A stretch of DNA of 64,000 nucleotides from Lotus japonicus. Lineage: Eukaryota; Streptophyta; Magnoliopsida; Fabales; Fabaceae. The notes under the pieces were generated by a model, which saw nothing but the letters and a program-made list of their open reading frames with translations, ran no database searches and was not told the DNA's origin. This document shows, in pieces, positions 43,397-59,926 of the stretch (position 1 is the stretch's first letter; each line of letters starts with the position of its first letter). The stretch lies in contig NC_080046.1 of assembly GCF_012489685.1 (NCBI RefSeq), forward strand, positions 60,998,195 to 61,062,194. Reading direction: 5' to 3'. The translations under genes and the position numbers were made by a program.

Positions 43397-44679
43397 GGGT
43401 AAATAGCCAATTTGGTCCCTGAATGTGTCCACTGACTTCAACTTCGTCCCTAAACTTTAAAAATGACGCCCGTGGTCCCTAGATGGGCCAAATCTTTCTC
43501 ATCAGTAGTCCCTGGGTTAGAAAAAGCTCACGGCCATTAACGGAAGTGTGAGATGGCTTTTTTATAAGGGCAAAGCTGACGTGGAAATTAATAAGTTTTC
43601 CCCCAAAAATGAAATTATCAAATTGGTCCCTGCTCAATCTTCTTCTTCCTCTCAACCCTACCTTCAAAATCAGAAATCAAACACCATTGAAGCCCCACCA
43701 AGCACCACCACCACCAAATCCCCCCTCTCACCCAACACCACCACCACCACCGGAACCCTCCTCCACCACCACCTTAAAACCACCATTGATTTTTGTTGTT
43801 CTTGATTCCCTCCCTTTCTTTCTCAATGCAAATTATTCTCCGTGAAATGTGTATTCTCCATTTGAAATTGCAGTTCCATAACCTAATATTCTAATATTCT
43901 GATCTGTTTATTCTCTTATGTCGTAATCCACCAAATCCCCCCTCTCACCCAACACCACCACCACCACCTCAAAACCAATTTGTCTCTGAAAAATTACAAA
44001 AAAAAATATTGTTTTTTAGCTTTTTTCTCAATTACCCATAACATATATCAGGGAAAAGGAGCCATTTTGGAGCAATTTATTCTCCGTCGGGTAGGGTCTT
44101 GAAGCAATTTTGCATTTCCATGCAGCATGGGTGGTTACCTTAAATTCTCCTTAATAATTGGGGGTGGATGGTTCCACTTTGTCCTGTGGAATTTGCGTTT
44201 TTAGATGTTGTGCTTTGACCTCAATTGTCTGCTGTGAACAGGTTGCGAGCAATGTGAGCTCGGAGATCTTTGTGAGCAATGTAATTTTTTATATAATTTT
44301 CCAGAGAAAAAGTGGTTTTGAGGTGGTGGTTGAAAAGGGTTTCGATGGTGGAGGTGGTGTTGGGTGAAGGGGGTTTGGTGGTGGTGGTGGTGCTTGGTGG
44401 GGCTTCAATGGTGTTTGATTTCTGATTTTGAAGGTGGGGTTGAAAGGAAGAAGAAGAAGATTGAGCAGGGACCAATTTGACCATTTAATTTTTGGGGGGC
44501 TCTGCCTTTAAAAAAAAAGTCATGTCACATTTTCGTTAACGGCCGTGAGCTTTTTTTAACCCAAGGACTACTGATGAGGGAGATCTAGCAAATCCAAGAA
44601 CTTCATATGCCATTTTTAAACTTTAGGAACGAAGTTGAAGTCGATAAACACATTCAAGGATCAAGTTGGCTATTTACCC
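43397..44679. mobile_element. Long-TIR Mutator-like or foldback element (non-autonomous)
   Basis: The ends are inverted copies starting GGGTAAATAGCCAA and ending TTGGCTATTTACCC. The inverted similarity extends about 370 bp inward: 'ttcaacttcgt' against 'acgaagttgaa', the 'agcaccaccaccacc' tract at 43700 against 'ggtggtggtggtgct' at 44375, and 'gaccaatttga' near 44470. The flanks share about 9 bp ('tcttgaatt' before, 'ccttgaatt' one base after), fitting a Mutator-type target duplication. No transposase is present. A further 'cccctctcacccaacacc' copy lies at about 43938. Confidence 0.75.
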
Positions 44680-45397
44680 ACCTTGAATTATGTGTTCCAA
44701 GTGAGCAATACTCTTTCTTCCTACAAAGCAAGAGAACTTGCATTTAATATCATACCGTACAACATTTTCCAAAGTCATACAAAAAACTCGGAGATTGGGA
44801 TTAGATCAAACATTATAATTATTTTGGAAATTGTTGCCTCAAGATGCAATAATATATAATAATTTCCTCTAACAGATTAGTGTTTGCTAGCTTCTTGTAA
44901 CTACAAAAAAAAATGTTAACACCCCAAATTCATTCATGGAGTAAAAAATGAGATAAAAATGAAAATGTATGAAACTAGATTAAAAAAATGTTGTGAATTG
45001 AAAGAAAGTCATCAGAAAAAATGAACCTAATATTTCAACACCAGAAGGAATATTATTGAGATGAAATAGAAAAAATATGAATAAAATAATGATTGGCAAA
45101 CCGTGGACGTGTGCTTGTGTGGGTTTGTGTGGAGCATTTGGACATTTTCCTAGGTGACGCACCACCTGACGAAAAAAATCAGGCTAAACAAAAGAAAAGA
45201 AAAGAAATCCCAAGAAAATTTTCAGAAAATCCAAATTGCAGTTCCATTTGGTCCACGCTCCCTCATTCCCCCAAACTCTTTTTAAACCCCCGAAACCTCT
45301 CACCGGTGAAAGACTTCAATTCTCACCTCCTTCATCTCTCTTACCACACAACTCTCTCTCTTTCTTCTTGCACTTATCTCCTTGTTTATTTAATTTT
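44680..45397. other. Upstream region and leader of the WRKY gene
   Basis: AT-rich to about 45080, then a CT-rich leader-like stretch up to the ATG at 45398. No clear TATA box was identified. Confidence 0.45.
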
Positions 45398-47672
45398 ATG
45401 GACAAAGGATGGGGTCTCACTCTTGATTCATCTTCCTCTCAATCCCTCCCTCTCTTTCCATCCAAACCTTCTGCATCTCTCATCAACACCATGTTCCCCA
45501 TTCACGGATTCCCTGTCAATCTTACCCGCAACACCAACGATGAACAACACACCGCTGATGACAGCCGGAAAGTTGTCGGCGAAGTCGATTTCTTCTCTGA
45601 TAGAAACAACTCATCGCCTCCTCCTGGCTATCTCGACCATCATCAACATGCTAAATCTAATATATCTGTTAAGAAGGAGATTCTCCCCGAAGAAAAACCT
45701 CCCAACGTTAATGTAATTAACTTCCCTAGCCTCCTTTCAATTTCAATTATTTTTTGCACAAATTCTATAGCAATCACAATAATTATATTTACTGATACAA
45801 TTCTCTTCTTTGTTTTCTAGACTGGTTTGCAACTCCTAATTACTGGGAACACTGGGAGCGATCAATCAACTGTGGATGATGGTGTTTCATCAGATGTTGA
45901 AGATAAGAGAGCCAAGACCACTGAGGTATGTAGTATATATGTACATATATAATTTAATTATTTCTGAAGTTTAATTGCTAGTTTGTAATAATGGGGTAAA
46001 ATGGAGAATTAATAACATCCTTGTTTGATTTATTCAGCTTGCACAGTTACAATCGGAGCTTCAACGCATGAATTCAGAGAATAAGAAACTCAAAGAGATG
46101 CTCACCCATGTCAGCGGTAACTACACCGCTTTGCAGATGCATCTCACTGCATTAATGCAAAAGAACCACCGCACAGAAAATGAGGTCATTATAAATATTT
46201 ATTACTTTAATTTTCCATTGCCAATTTATTTTCTGGAAATTACTTTGATATGATTGAATTATATCTAATTTTATTGATTAATCAAATTCAGGTTGTTGAG
46301 GGAAAATCTGAGGGGAAAAACCATGTTGCTGGTGGAGGAATGGTACCGAGACAGTTCATGGACATAGTAGGACCTAGTGGTACTACAGCTGAAGTAGAAG
46401 ATCAAGTATCTAATTCTTCTTCTGATGAACGGACACGATCGGGTACACCTCATAACAATCATGTTGAAGCTGGAACAAGAGATTACGTGAGAAACAGTAA
46501 TGGTAAAAATGAATTGGGCAGGGAAGAGAGCACAGATTCAGAGTCACAAGGGTGGAACGCCAACAACAAAGTTCAGAAACTGAACCCCTCTAATGCAGCT
46601 GTGGATCAGTCCACTGCTGAAGCCACCATGAGAAAAGCTCGCGTCTCAGTTCGTGCTCGATCAGAAGCTTCCATGGTTAGTACATCATCATTTAATAGAT
46701 CAATTCAATCAGTAAACAGTTAATTAATTAAAGCAAGTCATTAGTACTTCTAGTAATTAATTTCTCTAACTGAGTAATCTGATTAATTAATGCAGATCAG
46801 TGATGGATGCCAATGGCGAAAGTATGGACAAAAAATGGCAAAAGGAAATCCATGTCCTCGAGCATATTACAGATGCACCATGGCAGTTGGTTGTCCAGTT
46901 CGCAAACAAGTGGGTTTTTCTTTCTAAATCATGCAATTAACTTAATTTGTTACTTGTAGTCATAGTAGTAATGTCCATTAAGTTAATGTTGCTAATAATT
47001 ATTGATTGTTTTGTTAATTAATAGGTTCAACGAAGTGCTGAGGACAGAACAATTTTGGTGACAACATATGAAGGCACACACAACCATCCACTGCCACCTG
47101 CTGCGGTGGCTATGGCTTCAACCACCGCTGCTGCAGCCAGCATGTTGCTGTCTGGGTCAATGACAAGTGGAGATGGGATAATGAACCCCAATTTGCTAGC
47201 TAGAGCTATTCTTCCTTGCTCTTCTACGAGCATGGCAACACTTTCAGCTTCAGCACCATTCCCTACCGTGACACTTGACCTCACACACAACCCGAACCCT
47301 TTGCAATTCTCAAGACCGCAACATTCTGCACCGTTCCAAATACCCCAGAATTTCATGTCCGGACCAGCCTCATTTGCACAAGCTGCACCGCTTTATAATC
47401 AGTCCAAATTCTCAGGTCTTCAATTGTCATCCCAGCAGGAAGTGGGTTCTTCACACCAATTGGCTTCTCAACAGCCACCACAACAACAGCCTTCACTAGC
47501 TGATACTGTTAGCGCCGCCACCGCAGCCATCACCGCCGACCCCAACTTCACCGCAGTACTTGCTGCCGCCATCTCCTCCATCATCGGTGGTTCTCATGCA
47601 AACAACAATGGCAGTCACAACAATAACAACAACAACAACAAGAGTACAATGAGCAATTTTTCAGGAAACTAG
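45398..47672 (+). CDS. WRKY transcription factor, group IIb (WRKY6/31/42-like)
   Basis: Six exons (45398-45712, 45821-45925, 46038-46184, 46292-46675, 46796-46909, 47025-47672) splice in frame to 570 residues. Early motifs are [12 protein letters not shown] and [17 protein letters not shown] leucine-zipper-like coiled coil follows ([20 protein letters not shown], about residues 141-185). Next come the DNA-binding WRKYGQK (residues 324-330) and zinc ligands C-X5-C-X23-H-X-H ending in THNHPLPP. The intron inside the zinc finger falls before VQR, the position typical of groups IIa and IIb. The Ala/Ser-rich [16 protein letters not shown] motif is also IIb-like. The C-terminus ends in Asn repeats encoded by an AAC microsatellite (about 47612-47641). 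The family binds W-boxes (TTGACY) in the nucleus and acts in defence, senescence and phosphate responses. The gene looks complete. Confidence 0.95.
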
Positions 47673-49197
47673 GCCTTTCTCTTTCTTTTTTGTTAATTAT
47701 TATATATTACTTATTCCTTCTTTTCCTGTTTTTTGTACATGGGTAAGGCCAAGCCATAAATGTTGTTAATTTTTTAGTCCATGTCTTGGGAGGGAATAGA
47801 TATCAGAAATGCCTTCATTTTTTTCTTTATATCATTTCAATTTGAATAATGTTGTATATTAGTTTCAAAATAGTTAAATAGACAAAACAAAACAAAAATC
47901 TCTTTTATCATCTTCCTTTCTTTCATCTCTATCTTTTCTAGTCTTCGCCTCCATTTTTTTCTGACAATGTTGAAAACAACTTAAATTGTGACACTCCCAA
48001 AAGAACAAAACGAGAAGAGAGAAGAAAAAAATGGCGTGCAAATAGCTAGAAACAGCCAATATTGAACGATCCGCGTTTGGTGACGAATATTGGGATATTT
48101 TCTCATTGGTCAATAAATACTGCCATTAATATTTGATATGGACACGTAAATGAATGGTAGGAAGTAGTAATCCAAAGGTGGACTTAGCTAGGAGAGAGAG
48201 GAGGCTAAAGAGTTTCTCAGCAGCTTCGTGTGCTCTGGGTTTAGGGTGTTGGTATTAATAGTAGTAATTAATAATGATGATAGAGTCAACATAATCATAA
48301 ATATCGGTGGAGAAAATTGGAAAATTGAGATGGTGGACATTGATTGGAGGAAATTGGATACAAATATTTTCTGACTTTATGTGATGGACGTCGCGTTCAC
48401 GTTAGGGCCACCTTAATGCTATATTGGACTAATCATGTGAGGGTATTTAAAGTTGAAAACATCATGTGATGTCACCTGCACTTCGACGCAGTCACTAGCT
48501 CACACCGTACCTCTCATATATATACACACCGTACAAGTGGGTCTTCATCATCGACTTTCATTTGACTTTATCCAATTGAAGGCGGTGACCCCTCTGTGAT
48601 TGGTTCTCTCTCATTGAATGCAAAGTTAATAAAAGAGTTTTGTGTGTGTGAATGAATAGGTACCTTCATGTGCTTGCATGTGAAGGAGAAGACTAGTTTG
48701 ATCCTTTTCAAAATGATCAGCTCAACGTGGATATATAAATTATCGCACGTAAAATTTATACTCCTATCCATTCCGGGATTACAGTGGCCTTGTTATCGAT
48801 GCAATATTATTTAAATTGAGATCTAGACGCTCTAAAAACAAGAACGATACGGTGCATTTATGAGCAATTTATTTCGATGAAAATCATGTACGTATTTTAT
48901 TCACGTACGTACTGATGATAGTTATATTTAAAAAAAAAAATTCATAGTTGGGGTTGGGGTAGGAACAGAGAAAGAATTTTAAAAACAAAGTCAAAATACT
49001 AAAGTCGAAGAGCAAATTAAAACTCAATTTTTTTGTTATCTTTTATAATGGAATCATTATAATATTTATTATAAGTTATAACAATCTGATCCCTAAAAAT
49101 AAAGATAGTGGTACATGTTAGCTTTATCATATGAAAAGGGAATATTTTAGAGTATCAACAAAACAAACTCATAGTTAAACAAAATTATTTTACTATG
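47673..49197. other. 3' flank of the WRKY gene and intergenic DNA
   Basis: No gene is supported. 'cacaccgtac' occurs twice around 48502 and 48525, flanking a short TA tract. Confidence 0.5.
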
Positions 49198-50372
49198 TGT
49201 TTACACCAATTTTTGGTAAACAAACAGAATCCAAAAGCAATTTAAGGATTGGATTCGGAGTCCTCTCTGGGTTCTTTAGTGAAGACGTTTTAAATGTCAA
49301 GGTCGGGTTTTTGTGAAGAACAGTATGAACAAAAGGGAAAAAATAGTAGAGGATCGAAAGGAAAAAGAGGAACAAAAAGTAAAAGGAAATCAAAATGGCA
49401 AAGGAAATGAAATTGCATTGAAAATTAAAGGTGAGAATCACAGCACACTCTTAGTCTCTTTGTAGCCATATGTCACATGAGACTTGGAGGCATCCATTGA
49501 GAGTTTTGAGTAATTGTGTGAGTCTGAGTAATTTTACAATCAGATTTGCTATTTATAGAAAAAGAAATGAAACTGCCACTAGATCCTACGGTAGAGATTA
49601 AATCTTAGAAAATAACTCCCTACACTAGAGTCATACACTTGGCATAATTACAAATAAAATAACTTGCAGCCACTTCCATTTTTCAAGCCATGTTCATGTT
49701 GCATCTTCAGTAAGTAACTGCCACGTTCTCCTTTACTCCACTTTAATAGCCATTATATAGTAACTTCCACTAAGTTCTGCTTCTTCAATAACCGTTGCTT
49801 TGCTTAATCTGCTCATTCAATAAACCGTCACATTTCTCGACCAGCTTGATGTGTGTTTTATAGTATTAACACTTGGTCGAAAACATGATTCTCCAACTTG
49901 GTCGAAATGGTCCAGCATCACCATATCATTTGAATCATTCTTTAACCATTTAAGAGACTCACTCTTGCATATTTGTCGAAGTCATGCTTCATTACATGGC
50001 TATATATATTTCTCATATTGCCTTTCCAATGTGGTACAAGATTTCGACCAATGACAAGTCTTAATATTTCGACACACATGTAGTCCATAATAATTTGGCA
50101 ACAAGATAAAAATTCTACTAAATCATACCACGCATCCATGTACACCATATTTCAGGAATTGATTTCCAAACTAGGAAATTTTGGTGTTAACACTTGGTCT
50201 TCCAATTTGAGATAACAAACTTGAACCATTAATTTCGACCAAAGCCGCTTTGGTATATCTGAAGCATGCATCCAGTGGCCAAGTAGGTCGAAATATAAGG
50301 CATGCAAATAGAAATATATTCAAATAACAAAGTATTGTTCTTGACTCAAGGTATTTAATTTTGGTATTAACA
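49198..50372 (-). repeat. 3' LTR of the gag-only element
   Basis: In plus reading it begins TGTTTACACC and ends GGTATTAACA, so both ends are TG...CA. It carries many TCGAC and TCGAAA-like phrases in its right half. Confidence 0.92.
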
Positions 50373-51223
50373 GAGGCCCCCCAAAATGTTGTTTCTCGAA
50401 AGAAGTGAGAGGAATAACATTTTGAATTGCAACACCAAAATTAAATAAACACTTCATGGCCTTATTTGAATACTCTAGCCATTTCTTTCTGAATCTCTAG
50501 GGACTCAGCTTCTCCAAATCTTTGGTCGAAATATTGGGTTGGTAACACTTAACTTGATTTATTGCTTTGCCAATGACATTAGAATTCTCGACCATATATT
50601 TTCTGGTCAAAGCCAAGATGATAAGGCTACATGCCATTCTTCATTTTTATTCTCTGACTTGAGTCAAGAAACGAATCAGTGACTCTCAAAGAATATATAT
50701 TGGTCTTAACCTCTTAATATATTGGTCAAAGGTTTTCATCATTTCGATTGGAAACTTTTCGACCATTTTCAACCATCACTAGACCAATTAATATTCTTAG
50801 TCATTAGAAACATACTCACGATCAACTTTGAGTGTCGAACTTAAATGGCATGTGAACCAATACTTCATTGCCATCAAAGTCTACCTAATATATATTAACA
50901 TACAACCATGGCATTTGATTGGCATGTGAAACATTGATTTAAAGCTTTATACTCCTCTCCAATTTGATACTAAAATTTTGGAATCTTAAAGCTTATAACC
51001 ATTATGTCGTGGTTCAGAATTTAAATAATAAATTCTTACCATGCTAAGTATCTTTTTCGACTAACCTCTTACTTTTCTCGAATTTGCATGGCTCTTCAAA
51101 ATAATCATTTCAACTTTGATGAAGCACCATTAGAACTGCTTATTCATTGTTTTCGGCCATGAAGGCCGTTTCTCTTTTATTTTCGGCCACATAGGCCGAA
51201 GTTCAAATCAAGGTACTCATGCT
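50373..51223. other. Non-coding interior of the gag-only element
   Basis: About 850 bp with no recognisable pol. The polypurine-like tract (minus strand TTTTGGGGGGCCTC) adjoins the LTR at 50373-50386. Confidence 0.6.
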
Positions 51224-52702
51224 TCAGCCAATCCCTTTTGGGTTTGAGGTCCTTGGCAAATTCTGGCTCCATTTCACCATAACCTTCTTATAGTCACTTG
51301 TAGTCTTCAATCCTTTGAAGGATTTTGCTGGAAATTTCCCTTTGCTCTCATCTTCATAAGTATAAGGAGACTTTGGCTTAAATTCAGCCATATTCACTTC
51401 ATTCTCATCACTATAACTATCCTCATCAGATTGATCAATTTCATCTTGACCAATTTCAGGATTTTGAGTGGCTCTTATGCAAGAACTTTCTTCTCCTTGA
51501 AAAACTTCTTCAGGCTTGTATTTCTCAAGCCTTAGTTTCTCTACCCTTTTAACCTTATGAGCCAATTGAGTCATATCTATGAACTCATCATTAACCAAAT
51601 TCTTTTTAATCGAATAGTCTAGGCCCCCAATAGCCATTTTTACTAATTCGAATTCAGGCACATGAGTAGAACATCTAGTTTCCATATGCTTAAATCGAAT
51701 TAAGCAGTCATCTATTGACTCATTCGGCTGTCTCTTAACATTAACCAAGTCCATTAATGTCACTTTGGTTTCTCCTCTAAAGAATTGCTCATGAAAAGCC
51801 CCCTCCAATTCATTCCAATTATGGATCGAATTAGGAGGTAGAGTAGTAAACCAAGTGAAAGCATTTTTCGTCAAGGAACTTGGAAAATATTTCATTTTCA
51901 ACAGTTCATTGTTAGCAAGATCACAAATTTCAAGTCGGTACCTTGCAATATGCTCAACAGTCGATTCACCTGTGTCTCCTGAAAATTTAGTAACTTTTGG
52001 AACCTTCCATCCCCTTGGGAGTTCTGCTTGAAGAACTACTTCAGAAAACGGAGACGTGAAATTTGGACGATCGACATATCCAACATTGAAACCATGATGA
52101 TTTAAAACTTCTTCGACAGCATTGACCACATTTTGTGGCCCCCCATAGTCATTTTAATTTCGATCAACTAAGACATTGTTGTCTAAATTTTGATCAAAAT
52201 TCTATTGCTGATTTTGGACTGAATTTTCTTGTCCATTCAGAACTTCGCTTGGACCAAAATTCTGACCTTGAGGCAAATTTTGAGGCTCATTTTGACTAAA
52301 ATTCTGAACTTCATGTTGAGTAAAATTTAGAGGCACACTTTGACCATAATCAGGAACTTGCTGGAACGTTTGGTTCAAAGGCGGTGCTCCAAAAACATCA
52401 GCAATTCGACACAATTGTCGAGTCAAGTGTTGAGTATTTTGAATGAGAGGATTAAGCATAGTTGATATCTGTTGTGTCAACATGTTCACCATGTTGTACT
52501 TACTCTCATCAATTTGTTGCCTAATTGATTGTAAATCAATATCAGTGGTTGAATTTGAAGGAAATAAATTCATTGAACCACTTTGCATCAAAGGCATGGT
52601 CATTCCCAGTGTGCTGAACTGAATCTGTTCATGACCATTTTGATTTTCTCTCTGCCCAGAATTTTCAGAAATGACATTATTTATCATTCTGCCATTAAAC
52701 AT
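51224..52702 (-). pseudogene. Broken gag of the non-autonomous element
   Basis: A single minus-strand frame starts MFNGRMINNV at 52702. It has a Gln/Asn-rich N-terminal part, then a Ty3/gypsy capsid-type domain (KVPKVTKFSGDTGESTVEHI, FTWFTTLPPNSIHNWNELEG), then an acidic C-terminus. Two in-frame stops split it: TAG at 52202-52204 and TAA at 52154-52156, both lying where a glutamine codon fits and so consistent with C-to-T change. No zinc knuckle is seen. Without readthrough, no full Gag is made. Confidence 0.85.
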
Positions 52703-53007
52703 TTTCACAAGTTTTGGAATTCCCAAATACGAATAGAAGTACCAATACTTTAATTGGCAAACAAATATAAATTCCACTTGATTATGTGTGTACGTCAAGA
52801 TTGATCAATATGACAATCAATTTGACATAAACTTATGGCGTTGAAGTACAGAGACCAAAATGAAGTCACGCTGGTCCTTGATAATTTGGTCTTGAATTCT
52901 CAAAACCAATATGTGGAATTAAATATTGAATACAGATTCAGGACCAAATACAAATGACACTTTAAAACTTAGTTTTCACTAAAATGGTCCCACCAGGTGT
53001 GCCAATT

Positions 53008-54182
53008 TGTTTACACCAATTTTTGGTAAACAAACAGAATCCAAAAGCAATTTAAGGACCGGATTCGGAGTCCTCTCTGGGTTCTTTAGTGAAGACGTTT
53101 TAAATGTCAAGGTCGGGTTTTTGTGAAGAACAGTATGAACAAAAGGGAAAAAATAGTAGAGGATCGAAAGGAAAAAGAGGAACAAAAAGTAAAAGGAAAT
53201 CAAAATGGCAAAGGAAATGAAATTGCATTGAAAATTAAAGGTGAGAATCACAGCACACTCTTAGTCTCTTTGTAGCCATATGTCACATGAGACTTGGAGG
53301 CATCCATTGAGAGTTTTGAGTAATTGTGTGAGTCTGAGTAATTTTACAATCAGATTTGCTACTTATAGAAAAAGAAATGAAACTGCCACTAGATCCTACG
53401 GTAGAGATTAAATCTTAGAAAATAACTCCCTACACTAGAGTCATACACTTGGCATAATTACAAATAAAATAACTTGCAGCCACTTCCATTTTTCAAGCCA
53501 TGTTCATGTTGCATCTTCAGTAAGTAACTGCCACGTTCTCCTTTACTCCACTTTAATAGCCATTATATAGTAACTTCCACTAAGTTCTGCTTCTTCAATA
53601 ACCGTTGCTTTGCTTAATCTGCTCATTCAATAAACCGTCACATTTCTCGACCAGCTTGATGTGTGTTTTATAGTATTAACACTTGGTCGAAAACATGATT
53701 CTCCAACTTGGTCGAAATGGTCCAGCATCACCATATCATTTGAATCATTCTTTAACCATTTAAGAGACTCACTCTTGCATATTTGTCGAAGTCATGCTTC
53801 ATTACATGGCTATATATATTTCTCATATTGCCTTTCCAATGTGGTACAAGATTTCGACCAATGACAAGTCTTAATATTTCGACACACATGTAGTCCATAA
53901 TAATTTGGCAACAAGATAAAAATTCTACTAAATCATACCACGCATCCATGTACACCATATTTCAGGAATTGATTTCCAAACTAGGAAATTTTGGTGTTAA
54001 TACTTGGTCTTCCAATTTGAGATAACAAACTTGAACCATTAATTTCGACCAAAGCCGCTTTGGTATATCTGAAGCATGCATCCAGTGGCCAAGTAGGTCG
54101 AAATATAAGGCATGCAAATAGAAATATATTCAAATAACAAAGTATTGTTCTTGACTCAAGGTATTTAATTTTGGTATTAACA
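53008..54182 (-). repeat. 5' LTR of the gag-only element
   Basis: 1175 bp. The differences from the left LTR are a TT/CC pair near 53059, T/C at about 53362, and C/T at 54001. A primer-binding-like TTGGCACACCTGGTGGGAC (minus strand) adjoins it at about 52987-53005. Confidence 0.92.
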
Positions 54183-54478
54183 CTATGGATCTTAGATTTT
54201 TCGTTTGCCCCTTTTTTAAACTGAATGGAATAGCCCAACACACTGTCTATGTATTTTAGAACAAATCTCATTATTATGTGATTCAAAAAAAAAAAATTGG
54301 TCAAAATTATGTGATTCAATTTGGATGTTAATTTTGCATAGCAAGCGAGCCGGATTGGTCTAGATTGTCTTATGGGCCTCCCTGTATTGGAAACATGCAT
54401 GTCCACATTGTTTTTGGTTAAAGCTGCATGCCCACTTATTAAATAATGGGGACGACATCCTTTTCATAATATTTTTGT

Positions 54479-54624
54479 TTTTTTATTATAAGCAAAATTG
54501 TATTGAATAAGAGTATTAGGGGTACTCTAACCCAAAAGATACAAAAGAAACAAGAGAATAATTACAAGGGGAGGGAGAAAGAACAGAAAAAAAACCAAAA
54601 CAGTGGTGCATGTCAATGCTACTC
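54479..54624 (-). mobile_element. Short 5'-truncated LINE or SINE insert
   Basis: A 146-bp insert begins with a T-run and is flanked by a perfect 15-bp duplication TCATAATATTTTTGT (54464-54478 and 54625-54639). Its sequence ('attaggggtactctaaccc' then A-rich) resembles LINE 3' ends. Confidence 0.8.
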
Positions 54625-54639
54625 TCATAATATTTTTGT

Positions 54640-56210
54640 ATATAAAGTTTGCACTAAGCACTATTTAATGTTTTTTCTTCAAGGAAAAAACTATGTGCAT
54701 GTAATGGTGGTAGCGTATGTTTTTTCTTCTGTCAAAGAATGGTCTAAAGGATAAGGCCCAATAAAGCCCAAACAGCAGTACAACAGAGCTCATAGCTCAT
54801 TAATAGCAAATTAGAGTTGACAAAAAATATAGCAAATTAGCAATAAAATAGCGGTGATTCGGTCATTGTTATCCCCAAATCTCACCCTTATCTTCCACCC
54901 TAACCTTACAAAAAAAAAGCTTCAATTTTCTGGTTAATCCTATAATGGAAAGGATATAAATTTATACTTCATTTAAGATAGGCCTCACAAGTCACAAGTG
55001 AACTATTCCTAAGAGAGAGGAGGTTCTAGTATTAATTGTAAATAACCAACTAGAGATAAGCCCAAAAGTAAAATAACAGCAATAAGCCCAAGACTAATTC
55101 AGCTAAATCAACTAAGGGCCTCTATTTAATTCTCATGGACATGGCCCAATCCTTCTACCATAGTGATGGCTAATGCTGGCATTATGATCAGACTTGGCAT
55201 CAATTATAAGTTGAAGACTCATCTGGGGATAATTGTTATCCATACGCATTAGCATTCATAATTATTAATTAAGATTGATGTGTGATCTTTCACGCTCTCT
55301 TTCTCTGTTTGGAATTATGAACTTCATGAAACTATTATTATTAGCCAATAGCTAGCTTGCAAATTACTTGCACTCCTCCTAGTAGGTCTACCTCCTCACT
55401 CTCTCCCTTTCTAGTTTAGTAATTCACAAGTTTGGTGACGTTGCCTTTGCTTCTTGGCAATTTCTATCTTCCATACTTGCTTCTAATTCCACGCTACTCT
55501 GCTCCCTGGACCCTCCTTTTTCATTGGCGTTAATTTTCTCTTTTCACTCTCTTTCCCTTCCAAGTATAACCCACTTCCCCACTCCCCCCTATTTTTCAAT
55601 CTTTTTTTTTGGTAGATGCACTATTTTTCAATCCATATGTAAAGAAAGCAAATATCTAATTTTTATTTATTTAATTGCTTTCAAAATTTTGAGTCACATA
55701 CTCCCTATAACTATATATATCACTATGAACGACAAAACTCTCTCTACTAAGTATTTAAGACAGTTGCATTCAATACTTGAACCTGATACTCTTTAAGCTA
55801 ATTTTTTAAAATATTATAAATAAATATAAACATGTAAAAATATAAAATGTTGTTATATTCATAATCATTAAATGTAATTAAATGGAAACATAAGTTAAAA
55901 AAAAGAAGATAAGAAAAAAAAACAGAAGTAACGGTGCGTTAAATGGAATTCACTTGGGAGGATCATGTGATGTGATGTGTCGCGTGCTAAAGGAATGAAG
56001 GGAGCATTGTGGTTCTACTTTTCAGGCACGTAATCAATTCAGTTACATCCAAACGCATCACGGGATCAACGGCTGTACTGAACTAGAAACGTGACCCACT
56101 CAGATCAACGGTTACAGAAGCCGGACCCACAGAAAAAGAAGATTAGCTGGACCCACTTCACTGCCAACCCTGGCCAGGTTCTCTGCTTTTACAGGGTTTA
56201 AATTCTCATC
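54640..56210. other. Intergenic DNA and aspartic proteinase promoter
   Basis: No gene is supported. The 200 bp before the leader repeats 'ggatcaacgg' and 'gatcaacggt' (about 56062 and 56104) and 'gacccac' three times. No convincing TATA was found. Confidence 0.45.
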
Positions 56211-56284
56211 CCTCAGCACTTGTTCTCCTTCAATTCAATTCTCATCATCTCTTATCAAATCCTCTCTCAGTCACATTCATTCTG
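56211..56284 (+). other. 5' UTR exon of the aspartic proteinase gene
   Basis: A CT-rich leader ends at a GTAAGT donor (56285). The intron runs to the AG before 56625, a few bases ahead of the ATG. The 5' limit is approximate. Confidence 0.6.
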
Positions 56285-56628
56285 GTAAGTCCATTCTTCA
56301 ATGCATGCATAACCATAACCATTGTTCTTCTGCTCATCAATTTTCATAGTAAATTTCTATATATAATTATAATCATCTTCTGGATTGGGTTTATTTGGAT
56401 TAATTAAACATTTAAACTCAAATTTTTCAATGCATGCATGCGTTGGTGGTAGAATCAATGTTTATGTTGATGGTTGAATGCTTTTGTTCATTTAATTATT
56501 GCTAGGCAACGAATTAAAAAATTTAATGCTATCTGTCACGTCTTTGTCAATTAATTATTTTTTTTTCAATTTAGTAATTTGTAAAAAATTGCCTGATGTT
56601 GAAATTTGGGATTTGGATGAACAGGTGA

Positions 56629-59926
<3,298 letters not shown>

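Larger units (their letters stand above)
49198..54182 (-). mobile_element. Gag-only LTR retrotransposon (non-autonomous)
   Basis: This 4985-bp element has 1175-bp LTRs (49198-50372 and 53008-54182), four differences seen between them, and a 5-bp target duplication CTATG on each side. Orientation is minus, judged from gag and from a GGGGGG polypurine-like tract next to the left LTR. The interior (about 2.6 kb) encodes only a broken gag; no protease, RT or integrase is present. It was therefore probably mobilised in trans. Confidence 0.92.

Noticed and set aside
45093..45716. 207-residue frame overlapping WRKY exon 1
   Set aside because: It is in a different frame from the WRKY motifs and gives low-complexity Ser/Leu/Pro sequence.
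51224..52702. Plant gene with two exons
   Set aside because: The two open parts share one frame, are split by stops without good splice sites, carry gypsy Gag motifs, and lie between LTRs with target duplications.
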